Positions 1 through 5,357 of a stretch of 5,357 bases of DNA are shown one piece after another. The stretch comes from CBDULQ01 sp965368115 (GTDB taxonomy: Bacteria > Pseudomonadota > Gammaproteobacteria > SZUA-229), in NCBI GenBank assembly GCA_965368115.1, contig CBDULQ010000234.1, forward strand, positions 1 through 5,357. The letters are read 5' to 3'. Position numbers and translations under genes: made by a program. The notes under the pieces were generated by a model, which searched no databases, was not told where the DNA came from, and saw only the letters and a list, made by a program, of their open reading frames with translations. The stretch's first letter is position 1, and the number at the start of each line of letters is the position of its first letter.

Positions 1-124
1 ATTTTATAAGATAACAGGACCCGAAACCGACATCCGAAGGGCTCGTGAAACATGTGATCTATTTTATTAAGTAGCTTGCTTATATTATTGATTTTAAATA
101 GATCAACATCGACAAAAAACCGTT
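1..124. other. AT-rich leader upstream of zapE
   Basis: This stretch holds no identifiable gene. Positions 61-120 contain only 13 G/C of 60, in contrast with the GC-rich zapE that follows, which is typical of a promoter region. I looked for paired -35/-10 hexamers. TATATT at 81-86 and TTAAAT at 94-99 resemble -10 elements, but neither has a convincing -35 at 16-18 nt, so no promoter is called. Two short frames run off the left edge: a plus-strand tail ending with TAA at 68-70, and a minus-strand frame starting with ATG at 53. Neither is long enough to identify. Confidence 0.4.
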
Positions 125-1219
125 ATGAAGCCCAGCGACCTGTATCAACAACACTCTCTGCTGAACAACTTTCAGGCCGATCCCGCGCAACAGCAGGCCA
201 TGCAATTGTTCGACGATTTACAGCAGGCACTGCTGCTCGAACAACATCGGCAGCAGGATAGTTTTCAACGCCTGAAAGCCTTGTTCACATCGCAGCCCAC
301 GCCACCCACCGGCCTGTATATCTGGGGCGGCGTGGGACGTGGCAAGACCTGGATGATGGATATGTTTTTCGACGCCCTGCCCCTGCAGCAGAAAATCCGT
401 CTGCACTTTCATCACTTCATGCAGGGCATTCATGATCAACTCACTTTACTCAAGGGCCAGCGCAATCCGCTGAAACTGGTGGCGCGACAATTTGCACGCC
501 GTTATCGCCTGCTCTGCCTGGACGAATTTCACGTCGCCGATATCACCGATGCCATGTTGCTGTACGGTCTGCTCGAAGCCCTGTTTCAGGAAGGCGTGTG
601 CCTGGTGGCGACATCCAATCAGCCACCCGGCGAACTCTACAAAAACGGCCTGCAACGGGACCGCTTTCTGCCCGCCATCGACCTGCTCGAACAACATACC
701 CGGGTGGTCAATATCGACGGCGGCATCGATCATCGCCTGCGCCTGCTTGAACAGGCCGACACCTGGTACGACAGCCAGCTTCAGGAGACTGAATCCCGGT
801 TGCGTCGCCGCTTTGCCGAACTGGCGCCCACCGAAGTCAGCGAGCAGGTGCTGCTGCACATCAACTACCGCAACCTGGAAGCCCGTTGCTGCGCCGACGA
901 CCTGGTCTGGTTCGATTACAGCACCCTGTGCGACGGCCCCCGCGCCGCCGCCGATTACATTGAGATTGCACGCCGTTTTCACACCCTGTTCCTGTCCGCA
1001 GTACCGGTTATGGACGAGAGCACGGATGACCTGGCCAGGCGCTTCGTGAACATGATCGACGAATTCTACGACCGCAACCTGAAACTCATCGTCAGCGCGG
1101 CCGCCGACCCGCATCATCTCTATGAGGGCCAGCAACTCGCATTTGAATTCGAGCGCACCGCCAGCCGCCTGGAAGAAATGCGCAGCCATGCCTACCTGGC
1201 CCGCCCACATAAACCCTGA
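125..1219 (+). CDS. zapE: Cell division protein ZapE (AFG1-like P-loop ATPase)
   Basis: ZapE is a cytoplasmic ATPase of the AFG1/LACE1 family. In Escherichia coli it associates with the Z-ring and influences FtsZ bundling during constriction. The 364 residues match the family's usual length of about 360-380. A Walker A loop GGVGRGKT lies at residues 68-75 (K74, T75). The Walker B segment LLCLDEFHV spans 129-137 (D133, E134). The sensor-1-like TSN is at 163-165. The LYKNGLQRDRFLPAI block at 171-185 carries the conserved arginines R178 and R180. The HFHHFM segment at 94-99 is also a family hallmark. The ATG at 125 is chosen because the N-terminus follows the family pattern (a short helix, then the DPAQQQAM region). 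No good Shine-Dalgarno precedes it. The gene stands alone here, 77 nt before the next gene, and I see no clear terminator after it. Confidence 0.95.
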   Translation: MKPSDLYQQHSLLNNFQADPAQQQAMQLFDDLQQALLLEQHRQQDSFQRLKALFTSQPTPPTGLYIWGGVGRGKTWMMDMFFDALPLQQKIRLHFHHFMQGIHDQLTLLKGQRNPLKLVARQFARRYRLLCLDEFHVADITDAMLLYGLLEALFQEGVCLVATSNQPPGELYKNGLQRDRFLPAIDLLEQHTRVVNIDGGIDHRLRLLEQADTWYDSQLQETESRLRRRFAELAPTEVSEQVLLHINYRNLEARCCADDLVWFDYSTLCDGPRAAADYIEIARRFHTLFLSAVPVMDESTDDLARRFVNMIDEFYDRNLKLIVSAAADPHHLYEGQQLAFEFERTASRLEEMRSHAYLARPHKP

Positions 1220-1296
1220 ACCGCCCGGCTCAGGACAAATTCCCCGGAAGCAGGTATGATGAAGGGCTTTCCGCAACGCTCTGGTGATCGACGATT

Positions 1297-2328
1297 GTGA
1301 TATTGAGCAGGTTATTGTTTCCCGTCTTGCTACTGCTGAGCCTGCCCCTCGGTACGGCCCAGGCAGCCAGAAGCACAGCCGATCCACTGGCTTTCGATGA
1401 CACCCCGCTACGCGAAGCGCTGGAACTGCCGGACTGGTTCAAACTGAGCTTTCTGGATTTACAGGACAGCCTGGACGAAGCCCTGGCTTCGGGCAAACGT
1501 GGTCTCATCGTTTACTTCGGGCGCAAGGACTGCCCCTATTGCCAGGCACAGCTGGAGATCAACTGGGGCGAGAAGGACATCGTCGACTACACCCGCGCCC
1601 ATTTCGATGTGATTGCCATCGACGTTACCGGCCTGCGCACCGTAACCGATTTCGACGGCCGCACCTACTCGGAACGTGAATTCGCCGCGCGCATGCGCAC
1701 CGACTTTACCCCCTCGTTGCTGTTTTACGAATCCCATGGCCGCCTGGCCCTGCGCCTGCCCGGCTTTCGCCCGCCCTATCAGTTTCGTGCCGCACTGGAA
1801 TACGTGGCCGATCATCATTACCTGAACGAACCCTTCGGCGATTACCTGGCCCGTGCCGAACAGGCACTGAGTTTCGGCCAGAAGGAACTCAACGAAAACG
1901 AAGCCTTCCTGCCACGCCCGTTTTTCCTCGACCGCAGCCAGCAAAAAGGCAAGCGGCCGCTGGTGGTGTTCTTCGAACACCCGGTCTGCCACGCCTGTGA
2001 CGTCCTGCACGGTGGCCCCCTTTCCGACCCCGAAGTCAGCGCCATGCTGCAGCAGATGGATGTTTACCAGATCAACCTCGCCTCCCATGAACCGGTGATC
2101 ACGCCATCCGGCAAAAAGACCACCACCAACGACTGGGCCCGGGACCTGAAGCTGAGTTTCGCGCCGACGCTGATCTTTTTCGACGAAAACGGCCACGAAA
2201 TCATTCGCGTGGACTCGGTCATCCGTTTATATCGACTCAACAATGTTCTACTCTATGTATTAAGCAGAGGGTATGAGAAATACCCCACCTTCCAGATGTG
2301 GCGACAACATCAGAAGCAATTACGGTGA
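1297..2328 (+). CDS. Exported protein with two thioredoxin-like domains
   Basis: The protein has 343 residues. A signal peptide covers about residues 1-23 (hydrophobic LLFPVLLLLSL core, AQA cleavage motif), so the mature protein should be periplasmic. Domain 1 (about 50-172) has a thioredoxin-type CPYC at 79-82 and a likely cis-proline in TPS at 138-140. Domain 2 (about 215-325) has a CHAC at 231-234 and a likely cis-proline in FAPT at 288-291. The layout resembles SoxW-like thioredoxin-fold proteins duplicated in one chain. The role is probably periplasmic thiol-disulfide exchange or reduction, but the substrate is unknown. The start is GTG at 1297. An in-frame TGA at 1285-1287 rules out a longer reading, and no strong ribosome binding site is visible, so TTG at 1303 remains possible. 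The small gene at 2347 follows after 18 nt and is probably in the same transcript. Confidence 0.85.
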   Translation: MILSRLLFPVLLLLSLPLGTAQAARSTADPLAFDDTPLREALELPDWFKLSFLDLQDSLDEALASGKRGLIVYFGRKDCPYCQAQLEINWGEKDIVDYTRAHFDVIAIDVTGLRTVTDFDGRTYSEREFAARMRTDFTPSLLFYESHGRLALRLPGFRPPYQFRAALEYVADHHYLNEPFGDYLARAEQALSFGQKELNENEAFLPRPFFLDRSQQKGKRPLVVFFEHPVCHACDVLHGGPLSDPEVSAMLQQMDVYQINLASHEPVITPSGKKTTTNDWARDLKLSFAPTLIFFDENGHEIIRVDSVIRLYRLNNVLLYVLSRGYEKYPTFQMWRQHQKQLR

Positions 2329-2346
2329 TCAATGGGTAGTGTGTGA

Positions 2347-2535
2347 ATGGATCATGAGAAAGTCAGTCAGGCGGTCGAGGCCATCTGCAACCTTGGCTGC
2401 AGCCGCGTCACCAGCATCATCGAAATCCTGGAACAGGACGAGCCGGTGGATCAGGCCCGGGAACTGGACAGCGAAGAGCGCACGCTACTGCTCTGCGAAC
2501 TGAAAGCCATCATGAGCGTTTACGATCACGACTGA
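2347..2535 (+). CDS. Small conserved-looking protein of unknown function
   Basis: A 62-residue soluble, acidic protein with no signal peptide or membrane segment. It looks mostly helical (residues 3-14, 20-30, 42-57), and the C-terminal half is rich in Glu/Leu. It carries three cysteines: C14 and C18 in a CxxxC arrangement, and C50. The ATG at 2347 comes 18 nt after the thioredoxin-like gene. The codon two before it in the same frame is GTG (2341), immediately followed by a stop, so no longer start exists. The ribosome binding site is weak (GGTAG about 8 nt upstream), which fits translation following the upstream gene. The coding-like composition, operon position and clean end 10 nt before the convergent gene support a real gene. 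I do not recognise its function. A partner role with the preceding redox protein is only a guess, and the two are predicted to lie in different compartments. Confidence 0.7.
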   Translation: MDHEKVSQAVEAICNLGCSRVTSIIEILEQDEPVDQARELDSEERTLLLCELKAIMSVYDHD

Positions 2536-2545
2536 GCGAGCCCGT

Positions 2546-2989
2546 TCAGTAGTTAATCCGATAAGCCAGCAATTGCACCACGCGCGCACGCATCAGCGCA
2601 CAACGATAAGCCCCCTGCGACATCGGCGCCGAACTGCCGAACTGATGCCGATTCCAGTTCGCTGCAATGAAATCGAATTCCGTATCCCGAAACGCCAGCC
2701 AGTGCCGTTGCGCATCCCGCAGCGCGTCCGCCGCAGCCGGCGGCAAAAGCCGGCGTAAATCACCGTAGACCCGGTTCAGTTCCGCATCCAGAAACTGCTG
2801 GTAGGCGTGATAGGCCCGGGCATGGTCGCGCGTGGTGTTGTCGGCGCGATCGATGGCATCACGAAACGGCTGCTCGCGTTGTTCAAAAGCATCGACAAGC
2901 CCCACCGAATCGGGATTATCGATGGCCCGTACCAACCCGGGGCCGAGCAATCCGAAACACAGCAGCGCCATCGCCATTGTTTGTTTCAT
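2546..2989 (-). CDS. LprI-like (DUF1311) periplasmic protein, putative lysozyme inhibitor / immunity protein
   Basis: The protein has 147 residues. A signal peptide covers about 1-22 (MKQT n-region, ALLCFGLLGPGL core, VRA cleavage). The mature part matches the LprI-like N-terminal domain (PF07007): a DAELNRVY helix at 68-75, an AQRHWLAFRDTE signature at 93-104, and a C-terminal YRCALMRARVVQLLAY helix at 128-143. LprI of Mycobacterium tuberculosis inhibits lysozyme; many other family members are uncharacterised. The start is placed at 2989, not at the longer in-frame ATGs (3007, 3022), because it gives a clean signal peptide and lies next to GGTGA overlapping the upstream stop. The gap to the lysozyme stop is 4 nt, so the two are probably translationally coupled. 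The mature protein keeps a single Cys (C130), fewer than typical for this domain. A role as immunity to the neighbouring lysozyme is inferred from family and context. Confidence 0.82.
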   Translation of the reverse strand: MKQTMAMALLCFGLLGPGLVRAIDNPDSVGLVDAFEQREQPFRDAIDRADNTTRDHARAYHAYQQFLDAELNRVYGDLRRLLPPAAADALRDAQRHWLAFRDTEFDFIAANWNRHQFGSSAPMSQGAYRCALMRARVVQLLAYRINY

Positions 2990-2993
2990 CGCT

Positions 2994-3758
2994 TCACCAG
3001 CGCTCATATATATTGTGTGCATAGATATTCCACTCGGCGTTGCGCCGATTCTGCAGACCGCGACTGATGCGCCCCTGGGATTTGTTCCAGGCTTTCCAGG
3101 CCTGCTCCAGGCTGGGATAGCGGGTGCGTGCGGCGGGATTGTTAATGAGTCGAAGCACCGAGGAGTTAGCGAAGGCGGAACGGCCGATGTTGAACATGAA
3201 GATGATCAGCGCATCGAATTCCTGCGGCTTCAGCGGTACCGTCACCACCGACCTCAGCGCGGAGAGGAACGGCTGCAGATCGTCCTGAAACAGTTGCTCC
3301 GCTTGCGCCTCGGTGATGCCGCCGGCAAAACGCGGCCATTCATCGCGGCCGATCAGATGCCCGTAACCGATGGTGGCACCGCGTACCCAGTGATCCACCT
3401 CTTCACCGGTCTGGTCGTCATAGGGTTCGGTGGCCAGGGTTTCGATCGCCTTGAGCAGCTCGATCGCCTTGATGCTGATATCCAGCGCCGTAACGGCACG
3501 CGCACCGGCGCGGATTTCGATCAGCCGACGCAATGTTCGCCCATCCACATCCACCCGACCATCCGGGTGACTCATACCGAGCAGATGCCGCTGAAACGCC
3601 TCGATGCGGTCCTCGGTCTTCTGCCCCGACTGGCCGTCCACCTTGAGCGGGATCAACTCGTCCGGAATATCATATTGATTCAGCAGGTGCTGGATCAGCA
3701 CCACATCGCTGTAACGATTGACCCCGTCTCGACCGACGGAAGCGGTTATGGTCTGCAT
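2994..3758 (-). CDS. GH24 lysozyme with N-terminal peptidoglycan-binding-like domain
   Basis: A 254-residue muramidase that should cleave the MurNAc-GlcNAc bond of peptidoglycan. Residues about 5-80 look like a peptidoglycan-binding domain: SVGRDGVNRYSDV, then IQHLLN, KVDGQSGQKT and IEAFQRHLLG. Residues about 95-245 are a T4/P22-type GH24 domain, with candidate catalytic E106, D115 and T129, the TIGYGH motif at 129-134, the ITEAQAEQLFQDDL helix, FDALIIFMFNIG at 181-192, and a GLQNRRNAEW segment at 234-243. The start at 3758 has an AGGGAG ribosome binding site 6 nt upstream; the in-frame ATG at 3854 would add 32 residues unlike the family. No signal peptide is seen, so export needs a dedicated system (phage-type lysis or contact-dependent secretion). 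No holin, spanin or other phage gene is nearby. It is followed directly by the LprI-like gene. This fits a secreted antibacterial effector or a relic endolysin. Confidence 0.9.
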   Translation of the reverse strand: MQTITASVGRDGVNRYSDVVLIQHLLNQYDIPDELIPLKVDGQSGQKTEDRIEAFQRHLLGMSHPDGRVDVDGRTLRRLIEIRAGARAVTALDISIKAIELLKAIETLATEPYDDQTGEEVDHWVRGATIGYGHLIGRDEWPRFAGGITEAQAEQLFQDDLQPFLSALRSVVTVPLKPQEFDALIIFMFNIGRSAFANSSVLRLINNPAARTRYPSLEQAWKAWNKSQGRISRGLQNRRNAEWNIYAHNIYERW

Positions 3759-4009
3759 GGCGTTCTCCCTGTTCCATTGTTCAGATCCGCTGTCGCGAAA
3801 TACATCAGGCCCCGACTCGAGGGCACTACAGGATAACCCTGCGCCTCCCGGCATTTTCCCGTGTGCATCACAGATGCCCGATGAGACCGCAGAAAAAAGT
3901 TTGAACCCTTTTGCGACTCAATGCTACTCATTAACGAACTTTAAATGGATTAACGGGATTGACCGGTAGTGGGGAAACGCCGGTGAATTCGGCACCGGGA
4001 GGAAAAACA
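3759..4009. promoter_or_regulatory. Divergent intergenic region between the lysozyme and globin genes
   Basis: About 250 nt separate two divergent starts, so promoters for both directions should lie here. On the plus strand a weak candidate is TTGAAC at 3901-3906 with TACTCA at 3925-3930 (18-nt spacer, TG one base upstream of the -10); it is a poor match and only suggestive. ATTAACG occurs twice, at 3930-3936 and 3949-3955. A small inverted repeat, GCATC-ACA-GATGC, lies at 3865-3877. On the minus strand I found no convincing promoter, but TATCCT-like elements exist. No FNR or NsrR-like box is recognisable upstream of the globin. Confidence 0.4.
3962..4002 (+). promoter_or_regulatory. Leader hairpins overlapping the globin ribosome binding site
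   Basis: CCGGTG (3980-3985) can pair with CACCGG (3993-3998) around a 7-nt loop, and the 3' arm covers the first two bases of the GGGAGG ribosome binding site (3997-4002). ACCGG (3962-3966) can instead pair with CCGGT (3980-3984). The two pairings use the same middle segment and exclude each other. This could modulate translation of the globin, but such short stems also arise by chance in GC-rich DNA. Confidence 0.3.
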
Positions 4010-4426
4010 ATGACTGCACAGGACATACAGATCATTCAGCAGCTATGGTCACGCATCGCACCACAACAGGAGGTGGCCGCGGAACTGTTCTACAAACGGC
4101 TGTTTTATCTCGATCCGAGCATCAAGGCCCATATCGGACAGCAATGGCAACAGGCCGGACAACATTATATGACCCTGCTGGACGGGGTGATCCGCCACCT
4201 GAGCCAGCCGACGCTACTACCCCTCCATTTACAGGCACTGAAAGATCATCACAGCACCTACCGGATCAGCTCGCGACGCTATTACTGCGTCACCCAGGCG
4301 CTGATCTGGACGCTGGAAACCACATTACTGGAAGAATTCGATCAGGCAATCCGTGACGCCCTGCGCGACATCTATCACCAACTGGCCAATACACACCAGG
4401 TCGCTCAACGAGAATGCGTCGCCTGA
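4010..4426 (+). CDS. Single-domain globin
   Basis: A 138-residue cytoplasmic protein similar in length and pattern to bacterial single-domain globins (Vitreoscilla-type and related gammaproteobacterial globins), which bind haem and handle O2 or NO. The N-terminal helix (VAAELFYKRLFYLDPSIK, 22-39) and the C-terminal half (LKDHHSTY, then YYCVTQALIWTLE, 91-103) follow the family closely. H81 aligns with the proximal F8 histidine and Y91 with the conserved tyrosine after it. In an ungapped alignment to my recollection of the family, the CD1 Phe position is I42 and the distal E7 Gln position is A49, with Q48 next to it, so the haem pocket appears unusual. The ATG at 4010 has a strong GGGAGG site 7 nt upstream; an in-frame ATG at 3959 would add a tail unlike the family. 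No reductase domain or partner gene is adjacent. Confidence 0.85.
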   Translation: MTAQDIQIIQQLWSRIAPQQEVAAELFYKRLFYLDPSIKAHIGQQWQQAGQHYMTLLDGVIRHLSQPTLLPLHLQALKDHHSTYRISSRRYYCVTQALIWTLETTLLEEFDQAIRDALRDIYHQLANTHQVAQRECVA

Positions 4427-4439
4427 CGCACCCAGGTTA

Positions 4440-4520
4440 TGGTGGGTTTATTCCCTTAACGCCACATTGTCCCTCGGGGTCCGCCTTATCCCAGAAGTGG
4501 CGAGGGGAATAAATCCACCA
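4440..4520. repeat. Nested imperfect inverted repeat (large hairpin)
   Basis: The outer arms 4440-4455 and 4505-4520 pair over 16 positions with one mismatch that becomes a G-U pair in plus-strand RNA. An inner stem CGCCAC (4460-4465) pairs with GTGGCG (4497-4502). The junction is asymmetric, TTAA on one side and AG on the other, and about 31 nt remain in the apical part. It lies 13 nt after the globin stop, between convergent genes. No U-tract follows in either direction, so it is not a classical intrinsic terminator. It may be a REP/MITE-like palindrome, a structured 3' end, or a processed RNA element. Confidence 0.6.
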
Positions 4521-4622
4521 CCTCCTAACAAGACTGAATTGACTACGAGAGCTCTATTTCATTTGCACAAACTAAAGCGACATGACTTACGCCTGCGAAT
4601 ATTTGAATGGAGATCCTTCAGA

Positions 4623-4964
4623 TCAAGGAACCATAATCAGGTCTGTTATAACGCACCGGGAACCATCAAAATAAGTTACTGCACTATTTAGATACACTGT
4701 AATCGGTTTGTTCGTTGCATATGCCGTTAACGCGGCACTCACGAGGTGCTCATCTGACTTTCTGATAGCCGCATAAGATGAATTACAACCACTCTGCAAA
4801 AACCCACCCTCAATCTCCAGTTGAAGAATATCATTATGTGTTACACCAAAAGTACTATCTGTCCCGGAAAAATACATTGCAGTAATTCGACCCTGATTTG
4901 CACCCCAGACCTGAGCGCTGGTCATTACAAGCCCAATTCCAAAAACCGTAAGTAAACTTTTCAT
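4623..4964 (-). CDS. Small secreted protein of unknown function (downstream member of tandem pair)
   Basis: A 113-residue protein with a signal peptide at about 1-21 (MKSLLTVFGIGLVM core, VWG before AN), so a periplasmic or extracellular mature domain of about 92 residues. The rest alternates short beta-like stretches (GRITAMYF, DILQLEIEGG, KPITVYL, VITDLIMV) with one central helix (HLVSAALTAYAT, about 73-84). Two cysteines, C60 and C104, could form a disulfide. The ATG at 4964 has an AAGGAG site about 8 nt upstream. I do not recognise a named family. The layout resembles small secreted proteins annotated only as hypothetical in proteobacteria. It lies 39 nt downstream of a similar gene on the same strand and probably shares its transcript. 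The DNA is AT-rich compared with the left part of the window. Confidence 0.75.
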   Translation of the reverse strand: MKSLLTVFGIGLVMTSAQVWGANQGRITAMYFSGTDSTFGVTHNDILQLEIEGGFLQSGCNSSYAAIRKSDEHLVSAALTAYATNKPITVYLNSAVTYFDGSRCVITDLIMVP

Positions 4965-5003
4965 TCACATTGCTCCTTTTAAGCCCGCCAATTATTACAT
5001 ATA

Positions 5004-5351
5004 TCAATTCAACGACAGCGAGAAATACTCTGCCGTCCGACAATTTGCGGCATCACATCCGTTAATATTTTCAGTTGACGGCAACCATTTTACAAAAAAA
5101 ACCTTATTTGCAGTTAAAGCCGTCATCGCCATGGATATAAATCGATTGGTCCTGTCGACGTTTGTTGCAGGAAAGGTAATATAAAAAATAGTATTGCCCT
5201 GATCAACAAACGAATTCTCACACTGCACATGAACAAATGCATCTTTATCCATCACCTGGACTGGCGCACATGAAAACCAACCGGCGCTGGCATTCGAATT
5301 AATCAAAAAGACACTCACCAAAAAAAACATGTATTTGAACATTATCTTCAC
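5004..5351 (-). CDS. Small secreted cysteine-rich protein of unknown function (upstream member of tandem pair)
   Basis: A 115-residue product if started at GTG 5351, or 112 residues from ATG 5342. Both starts give a good signal peptide ending ASA before GW. The ribosome binding site of the GTG start would lie outside the window, and the ATG has only a weak GAAG 3 nt upstream, so the choice is open; a start further upstream is also possible because the frame stays open to the edge. Counting from the ATG, the mature part has four cysteines (C25, C41, C96, C101), consistent with two disulfides. The segment RFISMAMTALTANKVFFV followed by a Cys pair lines up with HLVSAALTAYATNKPITV and a Cys in the downstream protein, suggesting related folds. 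I do not recognise a named family. The gene is AT-rich and probably heads a two-gene operon. Confidence 0.7.
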   Translation of the reverse strand: MKIMFKYMFFLVSVFLINSNASAGWFSCAPVQVMDKDAFVHVQCENSFVDQGNTIFYITFPATNVDRTNRFISMAMTALTANKVFFVKWLPSTENINGCDAANCRTAEYFSLSLN

Positions 5352-5357
5352 AACAAC

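Noticed and set aside
1..70. End of an upstream plus-strand gene (TAA at 68-70) or start of a divergent minus-strand gene (ATG at 53)
   Set aside because: Only about 22 and 17 codons are visible, with no ribosome binding site or recognisable motif. Neither can be told from chance.
446..1387. Long minus-strand frame (313 codons) opposite zapE
   Set aside because: It is antisense to a clearly identified ZapE with intact Walker motifs. The translation has no recognisable domain, and long antisense frames are expected in GC-rich genes.
1459..2196. Minus-strand frame of 245 codons opposite the thioredoxin-like gene
   Set aside because: The plus strand has a signal peptide and two CxxC motifs; the minus translation shows no domain.
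2832..3836. Plus-strand frame of 334 codons opposite the lysozyme and LprI-like genes
   Set aside because: It covers two genes with clear domains and ribosome binding sites on the other strand. Its translation looks like a complement of those genes.
3865..3877. CRP-like operator around the GCATC-ACA-GATGC repeat
   Set aside because: Only one TGTGA half site is present and the other half does not match the consensus.
4440..4520. Integron attC site
   Set aside because: The nested-stem shape is reminiscent of attC, but the RYYYAAC and GTTRRRY boxes are not present at the ends and no integrase or cassette array is visible.
4440..4520. Rho-independent terminator for the globin
   Set aside because: The hairpin is too long and has a large loop, and no run of U follows in either direction.
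4353..4691. Plus-strand frame of 112 codons after the globin
   Set aside because: It overlaps the globin end out of frame and runs through the palindrome. It has no ribosome binding site and no domain-like sequence.

Overview
The window looks like chromosomal DNA of a gammaproteobacterium with moderately high GC, based on a ZapE-type AFG1 ATPase, a gammaproteobacterial-style single-domain globin and GC-rich coding sequence (40 of 60 bases are G/C in 901-960). No genus can be fixed from the sequence. The right end is clearly more AT-rich (22 of 60 in 4801-4860, 23 of 60 in 5281-5340) and may be acquired DNA.

Left block, plus strand (1-2535): an AT-rich leader of about 124 nt, then zapE (125-1219), an exported protein with two thioredoxin-like domains (1297-2328), and a 62-residue cysteine-containing protein of unknown function (2347-2535). 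The last two are 18 nt apart and probably cotranscribed.

Central block, minus strand (2546-3758): a GH24 (T4-type) lysozyme with an N-terminal peptidoglycan-binding-like domain and no export signal. It is followed 4 nt later by a periplasmic LprI-like (DUF1311) protein, a family that includes a known lysozyme inhibitor. The tight coupling of a murein hydrolase to a putative secreted inhibitor suggests an effector-immunity pair. This is the strongest candidate for an interesting system here, but no secretion genes are present to prove it.

Right block: divergent from the lysozyme, across about 250 nt of intergenic DNA, is a 138-residue single-domain globin (4010-4426). It keeps the proximal histidine, but the usual CD1 Phe and E7 Gln positions look substituted. 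Its ribosome binding site lies at the edge of a small hairpin. Just past its stop is a nested inverted repeat of about 81 nt (4440-4520). Beyond that, on the minus strand, are two small tandem secreted proteins (4623-4964 and 5004-5351) of AT-rich composition. They share a C-terminal pattern and may be divergent paralogues. The second gene's start lies within a few bases of the window edge.
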